A DNA stretch of 64,000 nucleotides from Trema orientale (Eukaryota; Streptophyta; Magnoliopsida; Rosales; Cannabaceae). Numbering within the stretch: the first letter of the stretch is position 1; each line of letters begins with the position of its first letter. The notes below the pieces were generated by a model that saw only the letters and a list, made by a program, of their open reading frames with translations, was not told the origin of the DNA and searched no databases. The stretch spans positions 3,500,875 through 3,564,874 of the forward strand of contig JXTC01000003.1 of assembly GCA_002914845.1 (NCBI GenBank), written 5' to 3'. The position numbers and the translations under genes are program-made. Below, one piece after another: positions 13,145-24,077 of this stretch.

Positions 13145-14255
13145 GAAACTTTCTTGTTCTTGATGTAATGCCATGCATATTAGGTATGGCACAGCCTTTC
13201 ACCATAACATGGGGCTCGTCTATGTCTCCTTTCTGTTTTTGTTGCTGCTCTTGTTTCTTCAAATTTACGGTGATACATGTATAGCAAATGAGATATCACC
13301 TATAGGGATAGTCCACCTTATTGGGAAAGTTGACATTTGATAAGCACAGCAGACAAGCAATTCGATTCAGAAACTTCTTTTCGTTATGATAAGCTCTATT
13401 TAGAGTTCTGGAATGTAAAATTGATCATGTTGATAGCTCACAGATGCAGCTTAAGAACTTCTTTGAAACATTCTTCACTGATGTTTATCCCTCATGATGC
13501 ACAAAAGAATGTAGGTACTTCGTTCTTCCTGTGCCAATTCTCATGTGTGGAGAAGAATATAGGTACTTCGCTCTTCCCGTGCCACTTTGTGGATTGTAAA
13601 TTTTCACACACGAGAATATTAGCGAGAATATAGAAAGCTAGTTTCAGCAAGAATATCATAGTTTTTGTTGTCTAGCTGCTCTAACATTAGTACGAGCAAC
13701 CGATTTCCTGGACAACCAATTTACAAAAGAAGGGCGGGAAATCAGATATAAAACTGCATAGAAAGAATAAGGATAGAAATGTCTCTTGACCACAAACCTT
13801 AGCTTATATGGTGGGACGTCTAGGTCTTTTAGCTCACGTTGCTGCTTATTGGCATTGAGATTTCTCTCATCTAGAAACCTTATGAGACATGATTGTGATA
13901 TTGTACTGCTAGTTTGGTTTTTCTCATTCTTCTTCTTCTTAGTTCACAAGCCATAAATGTGTTTCATCCTATTTGTAATTTATATAAATGGACTATTAGT
14001 TGCTTATTTAGTCACTAGGTTACGAACTAGTTGAAAAATGCTTGGAACACCAAGGTGCTCAATCATCATAAAAACACAGTAGTAGAAAGTTGTTTAGTTG
14101 TTGAACTCATTCTGTCATCGATTGAAATGCATGTTCAGCTCTATATTGAGCAGTGAGCACCACCCACAACAAATAAGTATCATCACTTTTTTCTTATCGT
14201 CACTTTTAACCATGATTATTAATTTCAAACCAAAAATATGTACTCTATTTACATT
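13145..14255. other. Convergent intergenic region between receptor kinase and PR-1-like gene
   Basis: This holds the 3' untranslated regions of both neighbours. A short local duplication is visible: GTAGGTACTTCGTTCTTCC near 13511 recurs as a near copy near 13560. A CTT-rich run lies at about 13922-13940. I see no gene here; the longer reading frames have no recognisable motif. Confidence 0.5.
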
Positions 14256-14813
14256 TCAGAAAGGTCTTTGGCCAATCACATTCCCATGTGGATCATAGTT
14301 ACAAGAAATGAAAGTGTCCCCATTCCAACATTTTACCTTAGCACAACCGACCCTCGTAGTTCTCCTCCAAACCATCTGGGTATAATGCAGACACTCTTGG
14401 TTTTGAACACAAGAATTAGTGTAGTAGTCATAATACCTCCTTTCATCCGCCCAATCAGCCACTGCATCACCTGGAGTCCAATCTTTCCCACTTCCCCAGA
14501 ACAAGTTCTCGCCGAAATCACCCCCCGAGTGGACCAACGAGCAGTCGCCACGACGCTGGTTGGCCCACCAATAGGCATACCTAGCAAGCTTCTTGCTCCA
14601 TCTGAGAGGGGGTAGTCCGAGCTTCGATCTTAGAATGTTGTGTGGAGTCAAAAATTGGTTAATTGTGGTGTATGAAGTGGTGGTGAGTTGACGCCTAGAA
14701 GGAAAACGGGAGGGAATGCTGTGAGTCGAGAGTGAGAAAGTGAGGGAAAAGAGTGAGGTAAGTATGAGAAAAGTTCTTAAAAACCCAACCAAGAATAAGA
14801 TCTTCATCTTCAT
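14256..14813 (-). CDS. Secreted CAP-domain protein, PR-1-like
   Basis: This intronless gene encodes 185 residues, slightly longer than a typical PR-1 protein (about 160-165). It begins with a hydrophobic signal peptide (about 1-28), then a Ser/Thr/Arg-rich spacer, then a CAP domain. Visible CAP signatures are HNILRSKLGLPPL (His58), VHSGGDFGENLFW, the C-LHYTQMVWR motif and the C-terminal ISCNYDPHGNVIGQRPF. The PR-1 pattern of six conserved cysteines is present. The CAP cavity residues (two His and the Glu of GENL) are retained. The family is secreted to the apoplast and defence-associated, and members bind sterols; whether this one is pathogen-induced cannot be read here. ATG at 14813 is the first in frame, with a second Met at codon 3. 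Confidence 0.93.
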   Translation of the reverse strand: MKMKILFLVGFLRTFLILTSLFSLTFSLSTHSIPSRFPSRRQLTTTSYTTINQFLTPHNILRSKLGLPPLRWSKKLARYAYWWANQRRGDCSLVHSGGDFGENLFWGSGKDWTPGDAVADWADERRYYDYYTNSCVQNQECLHYTQMVWRRTTRVGCAKVKCWNGDTFISCNYDPHGNVIGQRPF

Positions 14814-14898
14814 GAGGAAGAATGAAATGTAGCTTTAGTTTTTGAAGTTGATAATACCGATGAGTTCGATGGTATACATTTATGTTGCTTTACTTTGG

Positions 14899-14906
14899 CT
14901 TTTATA
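14899..14906 (-). promoter_or_regulatory. TATA box of the PR-1-like gene
   Basis: On the minus strand this reads TATAAAAG, 86 bp upstream of the ATG. That spacing suits a short 5' leader of about 55 bp. It is a close match to the plant TATA consensus. Confidence 0.6.
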
Positions 14907-16185
14907 GATGGTGAGGAATGAGAAAGAATCGTTTCACGTGTTTGAGGGCCAGAGTTTTAATAAAGTTGAGGTGTAAAACATGTTATGGAATGTGAAGGGT
15001 CCGTCCAAAAGGAAGAGAATTATAGAAAGAGGTGGTGGTGTGTAACAGTGTAAGTACCATTTATTCAACTTCCACAACTGCTTTTAATGATTTGAGCCTT
15101 GGCTCATTAACCAAACTTTCAAATTATTATTGTCTATGGATAGTGATCAGATCAGATATAGCTTCTTCCCAATAATAATATTAAGATATGCAAAACATTA
15201 ATACACATATTAATCAAGTTAATGGAAAAAAAATTAAGATTCACAGCTTCTCTACTTGACTTTTTGGTAGCTAGAATCTGGCCAAGTTATCTTAAATGGC
15301 TGACAAAGTTTAGTGGTCATTTATAATGTGGTTGTAACGAATTATAGTGTAGTCATCGTAGGCATTAATTACGTATTCAACCATAAACTTTAATAACCGA
15401 ATAATTGGAAAATGCAACAGAATTCTCCTTTTTCTAGAGGGTTCTCTGTTTTATTTTAATACATTACAATATATCACAATTACGTTACATGACAAATTGT
15501 AAGATGTTCGTCAAATGTCAACAGTTCAACAGCGGCAATTACTAGACAAATTGTAAGCAATGTCAAGAAGAAAGAGAGAAGAAATTCTTTCTTAACCATT
15601 ACTAAGAAGGAATTGCATAAATTCTACACCCGCCTTTTTTTCTTCTTTTAATTTTTTTTTTCCTTGACAAGAGTGTTCGAGTTACTTCATTTAATAAATC
15701 TAGACATTGGAACTTGAAATCAAGAAATACTTTTTGTAATTGACATTATTGAAACTTGAAATCGAGAAATGCTTTTTGTAACTACCATTATTGATTGATA
15801 CGAGCATCACAGGACCAATCAATGGTTATAAAATTAGGAGTTCAAACTTGGGAAAAAGTTTTTCTTGTTACTTCCAACAGCTTTACCAAGTTTTTCACTC
15901 TACACACCAAAACAAAATCAAAGAGAAGACAACCATAAAGAAAACCATCTTTCTCCAAACCTTTATTAAATTATTAAAAGAAATTCAACTTACAACAAAT
16001 CCTCCAATATACAACAACCCAAAAAAAAGAGTGCCCAATTAGGCTTTTTTTTATCTATACCCAAATTCATACCGAAAACAACAATAAGGGTCCACACCAA
16101 TCCTCATCACAACAATCACACTCTTCTATTCACTAGATAATTTTTTTTTTTTTAAAAAATAATAATAAATAAATCGTAATTGGGT
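14907..16185. other. Upstream region of the PR-1-like gene
   Basis: No gene is seen. A two-copy direct repeat of about 45 bp lies at 15704-15793: GGAACTTGAAATCAAGAAAT recurs as GAAACTTGAAATCGAGAAAT. TTGAC cores, possible W-boxes, occur here (for example near 15257), which would fit a defence gene, but such short motifs arise by chance. Confidence 0.4.
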
Positions 16186-16404
16186 TTAAACATTGGAGGC
16201 GATGTCGGGTTTCGAGTGAGACGGCGGCGGAGAAGGGTAAGAACTGTCGGCGGCGGCGCCCGGCGGGGGAGCGGGGACGCCGTAGATCTGAGCGTGGGCC
16301 CGCACGTCCTGTCGTCCTCTGTATCGTCCGAAAAAGTAGCAGCCGAAACCTAACAGTAAGCAGAAGAGAATCAGTGGCAGGGAAATCACCACTACCATCC
16401 CCAT
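16186..16404 (-). CDS. Small single-pass membrane protein with proline-rich tail
   Basis: This single-exon frame encodes 72 residues. Residues 1-28 form one strong hydrophobic segment (MGMVVVISLPLILFCLLLGF onward). A basic stretch YRGRQDVR follows, then HAQIYGVPAPPPGAAADSS and a Ser/Pro-rich C-terminus ending SNV. The layout suggests a signal anchor with a short soluble tail. I do not recognise a named family, although small plant proteins of this form, with a VxxPxPPPG motif, are familiar to me as uncharacterised proteins. Support for reality: a TATA element about 110 bp upstream, a (GA)n leader typical of plant 5' untranslated regions, and GC-rich codon use unlike the flanking DNA. Confidence 0.7.
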   Translation of the reverse strand: MGMVVVISLPLILFCLLLGFGCYFFGRYRGRQDVRAHAQIYGVPAPPPGAAADSSYPSPPPSHSKPDIASNV

Positions 16405-16446
16405 TTTTGAATTCCCTTAAAGCTTTTTTTTTTTTTTTGGGTTTTC

Positions 16447-16448
<2 letters not shown>

Positions 16449-16477
<29 letters not shown>
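16449..16477. repeat. (GA)n tract in the 5' leader of the small membrane protein gene
   Basis: Uninterrupted GA dinucleotides (CT on the transcribed strand) lie between the TATA element and the ATG at 16404. CT tracts in 5' leaders are common in plant genes. Confidence 0.7.
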
Positions 16478-16481
<4 letters not shown>

Positions 16482-16515
16482 GATGGATTTGAGAAGGAGA
16501 TGAGAGAAGAGTGGG

Positions 16516-16526
16516 TATATATATAA
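16516..16526 (-). promoter_or_regulatory. TATA element of the small membrane protein gene
   Basis: TTATATATATA on the minus strand lies about 110 bp upstream of the ATG and just upstream of the CT-rich leader. Confidence 0.5.
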
Positions 16527-16749
16527 CTGTAAGGAGAGGACAAATCTGGAGAAATCGGATTCTTTCCAGAAGAGCATATATTGTGAGAGGTAGGAGAACG
16601 GTCGGCTTAACGTTCAAGCTTCTAACGGTCACTTTTCTTTTAGCCAATAGGAATGAGCCCATTCTGTCCCAAGCTTTCTCTTTCCACCTGGAAACTGAGA
16701 GTTTTTTTAATTATTTCTTAATCTTTATTATTTATTTTTTTAAATAAAC

Positions 16750-17367
16750 ATTAAACAATAGCTTAATGGACTTCTTAAGGCTAGAAGCAAGGATGATACG
16801 GATAATATGCTTGTTTATTACTGTTATTATATTTTTTGGGAAAGAAAAGGATAATATGCTGGACCCATAGAGGTTTATTTTGGTGGATGTCCATTTAGCA
16901 AACTTTTATGGCAAACCTGTTGCTATTCATTATGCTTGGTAGATTAATTCTGGAAAAAAAATGCAAAACAAAAGTATTAAGGATCATACTTTAAAAAAAA
17001 TTAAAAAATAAAAGGACAAAATACTTTGTTGCCCCCTGATTTTGTAGAGTGCTACACTTTACCTGAGATAATCGATTTTAATACATTTTGCTCAGAAATT
17101 AGTAAAAATAATCTCATTTTACCCCTAAAATAGTCATAGAAGACTGCAAAAGAAATTATTATTGAATTTGAGATAACAATGGAGAATATTAAAGAACTAA
17201 ATAAAAATGCATACAAATGACGTGATTGCTCTAATACCTCATACACTAAGCATCACCAACGTTGATGTTTAGCATTTTTTTTTTTTTTTTTTACTTTACA
17301 CTACCGCACAATCTCACGTGATAGTCAGTATATGAATCCCACAATATTACGAGTTAAGTAGACAAAT
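16750..17367. other. AT-rich intergenic stretch
   Basis: No gene is recognised. GGATAATATGCT occurs twice (about 16800 and 16850). A poly-T run lies at about 17275-17292. Nothing else stands out. Confidence 0.4.
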
Positions 17368-17793
17368 TACCACTTTTTTCCAAGTGTTAACTAAATTTAC
17401 TACTACTATTATATTCTACCACTTTTGAGAGGGAATTAGTCAAGAATTTGTCAAGAATTCATCAAGAATCCATTAAGAATCCATCAAGAATCTATCAAGA
17501 TTACCACTGACGTCAAGAATCTGTCAAAAATCCATCAAGATTGTCAAGAATCTGTCAAGAATTCATCACAAACCCGTCAAGATCACCGCCAATGCCAAGA
17601 ATTCATCAAGAATCCATCAAGATCATCAATAATCCGTCAAAAATTTATCAAGAATTCATCAAGATCGTCGTTGACTTCAAGAATCGTTCAAAAATCCGTC
17701 AGGATCGTCAAGAATTCGTCAAGAATTTATCAAGAATTTATTTTAAAAAAGTGGTATAATGGTAAATTTAATTAATGAGGAAAAAAAGTGGTA
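17368..17793. mobile_element. TIR element enclosing an 11-bp minisatellite
   Basis: Arms of about 50 bp at both ends are inverted copies. The left arm begins TACCACTTTTTTCC and carries TAAATTTACTA and CTACCACTTTT; the complement of the right end reads TACCACTTTTTTTCC, then TAAATTTACCATTATACCACTTTT. The roughly 300 bp between them is almost entirely an 11-bp repeat. No coding capacity is visible. The only candidate target duplication is TA, which is too short to prove insertion. Confidence 0.6.
17447..17742. repeat. Degenerate 11-bp minisatellite (TCAAGAATCCA)
   Basis: About 25 degenerate copies of an 11-bp unit of the form TCAAGAATYYR follow one another, interrupted by variants such as TCAAGATCGTCG. 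The array fills the middle of a TIR element. It translates to low-complexity peptide in several frames, which is not a gene. Confidence 0.85.
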
Positions 17794-20700
17794 TACAGCT
17801 AATTTATTCCAATATTACCCCATAGATTGTATATGAGCTAAAAGTCAATTGTCTTATTCGAGCCATCTCAATATAATTTGCGGCCCTAAAGGAAATCTTT
17901 AAAGGGGCCTATTCAAGAAGAAAAATTGGGGCTTATAGGTATCTGCCCAAAATGTGACTCAAAACTCATTTTATGTCTAGGCCCGAAAATTAATAGATAA
18001 ATATCCAACCCACTAATCCGTTAGAAATCTTATACCCAAATTACCCCTAAAGCCTCATAACCCATTTCCCTGTCTTCTCGTCACTTTCTTGCCCATTTTC
18101 CCTCTCTTTCTCACTCTTACCATCATTTTCCTCCATTTTCCCTCTCTTTCCCTCTTGTACCAATAAGTTTCTCGCATTTTTCCTCTCTTTCTCAACCACG
18201 TTCCCATAAGTTTTCTTTTTGATCTCCATGAAATTCAGAATCGAAGCTACATATCTAGGGAATTTGAACGATTTCAAGCTTGCATTGTAGTTCACAAACC
18301 AAGAACTTTGATTCATAAAGATCTAAAGTTAGGGTTTCATCATCGAAAGGTAAATTCATATCTCCAATTATTTTATATATATATATATAAACATGTATAC
18401 ATACCTCTTAATGTGATTACATACATATATGTGTGTATATATATTTCCAGAATTTCTTTATGAATAGGTTATGATCTGATCATTTTCTTGGTGTCTAGTT
18501 TATAAATATTGTAGTTATTAAATCATAGCCTACTATGATAACTAGTTATAGAATCCGTAGGTTTGCCACAAACACTTTCGAAGGCTTCTACAAAATTGAT
18601 TTTCGTTCTATTGTCTTCAGACTTTATTTATTTTATTGCAAAATGGGCATATTGGATGTTTAGTTAAATCATCCAAAAGATTGATAATAAATTGTTTGTT
18701 AGAAAGCTTATGTGGTGCTTATGCATTTGTGTGTGTGTGTGTGTGTTTGTGTGTGTGTTTTTAAGCGGTGAGACTTTAAGATATTCTACTAGTTTCAAAA
18801 GTAATCTGTTAGATGCAAATACCTTGATAATAATTGGTGTTATTTCATTCGCCCTTTTTCCCTGGAGGCTTATTGTTACTTGCACCAGTCATTGCCAATT
18901 TAGTTTGTGAAAGTGTGATGTAGTGACAAAATGTAGGTAAATTTTGAACTTGAGAATTCAAATTTAGGATACCCACGTTAGTCCATAGTAATTATTTGGT
19001 ATTTTTTGAAGAATGACTTAGCAAAAATATTGAACTCTATAATGTTCTGTAACAATCACTCGAAATGATGCCTTTTGGCAATATATATTTGTGCAATTGT
19101 GGGTGTTGGAGGTAAATTTATAATTTACGAGATTGTGTATTTTCAAGTTTACGGTATAAGGCAAGAAATTATGAGTTAACCTTGATAGCTAGATCTACTA
19201 GTGGTTTAACAATATCTCATAATAAGGATGGTTTAAAAGATACCTCACTTTATTTTATTAATCAGATTGTGAATAATCATGCTAATGTCTTTTCCTATTA
19301 TGTTGTGCTTTTGAGTTAAATACGTGGTCCGGGTGAGATAATTACTGCTATTAATCTTGAAGCTTATAATGTCCAGCTTAATTTATAAGGCAATTAAAAC
19401 TCATAAATAAGTATTTGATAGATAAACTCACAGCGCTTGTAGATATAATTTTGTATATGATAGATAATTTTTGTGTAAGGAAGAAATTATTGTGTAAACT
19501 GTTTATTGATGTGTAACTGTTTATCAACTGTTTGAATTTTATGGTCATGTTGATGTCCTTTTTTTTTTAGATAAAATTATGACTCTGGTAGATATAATTT
19601 GCCATATAGTAGATAATTTTTATATTATGGTAGATAAATTTTTTAATTGGGTTAATGATAAAAAAAATAGATATCAAAAGATGTAAATCAACAATCACTC
19701 ATTCATTAACATGTAATGATTAGAAGAAGAGCCATCAGAAAGTTTGGAGACATAAGTTTTTCATAATATTTATAATGGTCACCATACTGAAATTAATCTC
19801 AGCCTATTGTGGTTGAGATGGTATAATTGGTTCAGATGGTATAATTGACCAAGATATATGGACATATTGAATAATTATGGTTGATAGTCTAATAAGACCA
19901 CATTGCTATTTTAATAGCTATCCATTTATATGATAAAGAGAGTCTATGTCATATTTTAGTGACTGGTATATATATATACATATGTATATATATATTATCT
20001 ATATCTTGTTTTTTTGTGTGTATGTGTTCAAGTTATTCGGCCTTTGATTTGGAATACATGTGTGTATTTGCTTGGAATATAAATTCAAATTTTGGTTCAT
20101 AAAGTAGTAAAATATAGACATGTTCTGCCTTTGGATCCTGCCATTTTTTTGTTTTTAATTACCATCATACTAAATACACAAAAGTTTAGATTCTTATAAC
20201 TATGATAATTACACACTGATTAATCTTATTGTAGAACTTATTGTTGTTATACTTTATGTGACTGTACTTTTGTGTTTTTGTTGTACAGTCAATTTTTAGT
20301 TACGTGCAAAAAGAGAGTGTTAGTGACTACATTGTGAAAATATCAATTTTTATGCTTGGTTCATATATTTTTACTTACGGTTCATAAAATTCTAATTTCT
20401 ATATGTATATATAGATATTAAAGTATTACTACTTCATAATTTTCTATTTGTATAACGATTTTCTACAATGGATTGTAGGGAGATAAATAACATACGTAGT
20501 ACCAGAAAATTAATAGATTGGACAAAAACAAAAGTTGGCCACAAAGCTTTATCATTGGAGGATAGACAAGAAGAAAAGAAATTATCAGACTAATTTAGAG
20601 ACAGAAGAGTAAAAATCAAGAAAAAGATTAGGATGAATATTTTGTTATTTAGAAGATACTTGTATTGTACTTTGAATGACAAAGATTATATTTTTTTAGA

Positions 20701-20929
20701 CAATGATTATCATTTGTTAACTTTTACTCCTATGCTTTGTATGATTTACTGTGGTCATTATATGTGGAAGAATGGTAGATACAAAATTTATCTTTAGTAT
20801 ATATGAATGTGAACTAGGTATATTTGATTATAAATTATAAATAAATAAATAAATAAAATGTTGAATTATCAGACATGTATTTCTTGGCGAATAAGAATTT
20901 GAAAAAAATGCAAAAATAGAATAAAAAGT
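17794..20929. other. AT-rich, probably transposon-derived, no intact gene
   Basis: No reading frame here resembles a known protein. A pyrimidine-rich stretch with repeated CCCTCTCTTTC lies at 18080-18200, followed by a GGGTTTCATCATCGAAAG|GTAAAT donor-like site at about 18335-18355; this could be the leader of a lost transposon gene. A (GT)n run lies at 18730-18758. Short related phrases such as TAGATAATTTTTRTRT recur at 19450-19650. Confidence 0.4.
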
Positions 20930-21345
20930 TTACTTAATGATTCATGGTTCTTAACAAACTCATTTTCTATATGATATATAATATTTTGAACTACGTACAT
21001 AAATTTTTCTTTATAGTTCATAAGAATATGAACTAGGTATATTTGTTCAAATATGATAATTTATGTCCACCAACATACTGGAAAATAACCATAAACTGAG
21101 TATACATATATATATATATATATATATGTTTTTGAAGTTTTACTTAATGATTCATGATTCTTAACCAAATAGTTTTCTATATGGTATATAATATTTTGAA
21201 CTACATAGATAAATTTTTATTCATGGTTCATAAGAGCATGAACTAGGTATATATGTTCAAATATAACAGCCTATGTCCACCAAGGCACTGGAAAACAACC
21301 AAAAACTAAGTATATATGTTTTCGCTATTGGTGTAAAATAATATA
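20930..21345. repeat. Two-copy tandem repeat, period 210 bp
   Basis: TTACTTAATGATTCATG begins at 20930 and again at 21140. The copies share GATATATAATATTTTGAACT, GAACTAGGTATAT and GTCCACCAA blocks. They lie next to the MULE transposase tail and are probably part of that decayed element. Confidence 0.75.
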
Positions 21346-21848
21346 AACTATATACATATGTTTATTTACGATCACAATATATGTACCATCTTAGGAGATA
21401 GTAAATAAATTTTTGCTCTTGGTTCATAAGAATACGAGCTGAGTACATATCCTCATATACTATAACAATATATATAAAAAATTTCTTCAAAAGAAAAATA
21501 TTATGAATTCAATTGAATAAAATTGAAATATTTCAATATAAGAAACTTCTTAATACCTAAATATATAATCATAAACCAAGAAAAAAATTTTATATACCAA
21601 AACGATAAAACAATGTACTTGAAAGTGTCCTAATACAAATAAAAGAAAATGACAAAATATCCAAAACCTCAAGTCTAATACTGAGAATACTAAGACAAAA
21701 TTTCCATATATAAGGATAAAAATTCGACAAAAAAAACGTACCCAAAATATGGAAAAAAAATGGAAAAAACTTTCTTGAAAACAAAACCAACTACAAGTTA
21801 GATCAACAACAATAAACAAAACTAACTGCAAGTAAGATCAATAACAAT

Positions 21849-22285
21849 CTAATACTCTGAATGGCTTTTCATCTTCTTCATAATGCGAAATTCAGCAAGA
21901 ATTGGATTTCTATAAGTTTTCCAATTACGGCCGCATTGCTTGCATCAACGGCACTTTACTTGCTTATTCTTCTTGAACTCACTCTTTGAGAGATATCTTT
22001 TCTTCTTTGGCCTGCCAACACCAGGTTTCTAGACAATCGGAAGGAGAACAAGTTGCTCTTTTACAAAATCTGGAACGTTCCATTCTGATTAACTTCCAAT
22101 TGGATTAATAATACTGATATAGGCGAGTTCATAGATCGAGTTCTCGAAAAAATGAAAAGCATACTTGTAATAACTCAAATTGAACTTACTAACTACAGTA
22201 CAAATATGAGAACATGAAATACCGTCAAAATTCCACTTTCTACAACCACAAACAACTTTGCATGAATTGGTGTCGTAAAATTGAT
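21849..22285 (-). pseudogene. MULE transposase C-terminal relic with SWIM zinc finger
   Basis: Conceptual translation of the minus strand gives a SWIM motif, VCGCRKWNFDGISCSHIC, matching the CxC...CxH signature found near the C-terminus of MuDR-like transposases. It is followed by YYKYAFHFFENSIYELAY, then GRPKKKRYLSKSEFKKNK and a CKQCGRNWKTYRNP zinc-knuckle-like end. At least three in-frame stops interrupt it (after NPIGS, before KPG and before CKQCG), so it cannot make a functional protein. The MuDR catalytic DDE domain was not found upstream; tandem repeats occupy that place. The assignment rests on the SWIM spacing plus the GRPKKKR tail. Confidence 0.8.
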
Positions 22286-22289
22286 ATAT

Positions 22290-23135
22290 ATATATATATA
22301 TAAGTCAACTGTATTAACCTGATTAGCAATAAAAAATAACAATGAAAAACAAAAGATATTACTGCATATACTAAAATCAATTTATATAAAATATTACTGA
22401 ATCTGGCATATATCAATATCTACCACTGTATATACCAAAGCAAAAAAACTATATACTAAGCTCTAAAAGGCAGCAAAAAAACCAATTGTATGAAAACCAT
22501 CATTGTTAAAATCAACTGTATTAATATGATTAGCAATAAAAAATAACAATAAAAACCAAAAGATATTGCTACATCTACTAAAATCAATTTATATAAAGCA
22601 TTACTGAATCTGGTATATATTAATATATACCACGTTAATAAATATATATACCAAAGCAAAAAGCTATATACCAAGCTCTAAAAGGCAGCAAATAAACCAA
22701 TTGTATGAAAACTAACATTGTTAAAATCAACTGTATTAACCTGATTAGCAACAAAAAATAACAATAAAAACTAAAAGATATTGCTACATCTACTAAAATC
22801 AATTCATATAAAACATTACTGAATCTGGTATATATCAATATCTACCATGTTAGTAAATTTATATACCAAAGTAAAAAATCTATATACTAAGCTCAAAAAG
22901 ACAGAAACAAACTAACTGTATGAAAACCAACTATATGAAAACCAACATTATTAATATCAACTGAATAAACCTGATTAGCTCCAAAAAAAAAAAAAAACAA
23001 AAGATATTACAACAACTCCTAAAATCAATTCATATAAAGCATTACTGAATCTGGTGTAGATCATTATATACCATGATAATAAATTTATATACTAAAGCAA
23101 AAATTCTATATACCGAAACCTGAAAAACAGCAAAC
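22290..23135. repeat. Four-copy tandem array, unit about 210-230 bp
   Basis: Each unit carries CAACTGTATTAACCTGATTA (about 22306, 22513, 22727 and a diverged copy near 22960), then AAAAGATATT, then TTACTGAATCTGG and TATATACCA. Copies differ by small indels. The array sits where the coding core of the adjoining MULE would be expected. Confidence 0.8.
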
Positions 23136-23928
23136 AAAAAAGAATAGCAACTTACTATCATTTTCCATGCTAAATGAATCTGCGTTCATACTTGATCTTC
23201 TACCCAAGGAGTAAGTTTTGCTATTGTAGATGAAACTACAAAGTTATGGCTTGCAAACCATTAGGAATATTAGGAACATATAAGAGAAACACAAGTATAC
23301 TTGGTACATTAAAAAAATCGACTAGGTTCATAAATATGCAAATATGGTAAATATGCATATACACCATATTTTGAAAACAATATATCCCATATACCACCAC
23401 AATAATAAAATCTATATGATAGAAGTTCCATATACAACCTCAATTATTAACTACATATTACATAGGATTTTCAATTTTGTACACATAATGTTGAACTCTA
23501 AAAAAATAAACTCATGAGACATGAAAATAAAAACTAGTATATAACTTTTATTCCACTATATATGAGATTATAAACTAGGTATATACAACATACACAAACT
23601 ATAAAACAATATTTCTATATATCCACCTATATACCAGCATACAAATCGTATATACCACATCTAAAACTTTGTGAACCAATCTGGAAAGAATTTCCAATCA
23701 AGAAAAATAACTAAAAAAACATAAAAATAAACAAATCATTACTAATTACTAACTAAAACAATAATACACATAAAATTAACTATAATAGCAATACATATTA
23801 GAAATATAAATCAAAACCACAATTCGATCAAAATCCTCAATAAATCAATCAACGAATTTCGAATCATTGGAGAAGAAGAAGATGCTAGAAAAAAAAAAAA
23901 GAAAACACCATCAAAATATGTGTGTGTG
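23136..23928. other. AT-rich filler of the MULE relic
   Basis: No gene is seen. Many short TATATACCA and GAACTAGGTATATA phrases recall the flanking arrays. The stretch ends in a minus-strand segment that reads CCAATGATTCGAAATTCG and may be the start of the lost transposase leader. Confidence 0.35.
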
Positions 23929-24034
23929 AGAGAGAGAGAGAGAGTTGAGGGAGAGAGAGAGAGCGAGAGAGAGAGAGAGAAAGAGAGAGAGTGAAGAGAG
24001 AGTGATAGGAAGAGAAAGAGAGAGAAGGAGAACG

Positions 24035-24074
<40 letters not shown>
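23929..24074. repeat. Compound (GA)n low-complexity block
   Basis: About 145 bp is almost entirely GA dinucleotides with a few interruptions. Reading frames through it give only Arg-Glu or Ser-Leu repeats and are not genes. On the minus strand it would be a CT-rich leader. Confidence 0.85.

Positions 24075-24077
<3 letters not shown>

Noticed and set aside
14238-14615. 125-residue plus-strand frame
   Set aside because: It is the antisense of the PR-1-like gene, which has far better domain support.
17447-17742. Short regular repeats resembling a CRISPR array
   Set aside because: Units are 11 bp, degenerate and without unique spacers, in a plant nuclear context. It is a minisatellite.
22456-22838. 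Two similar hydrophobic minus-strand frames
   Set aside because: They are neighbouring units of the 210-bp tandem array, not genes.
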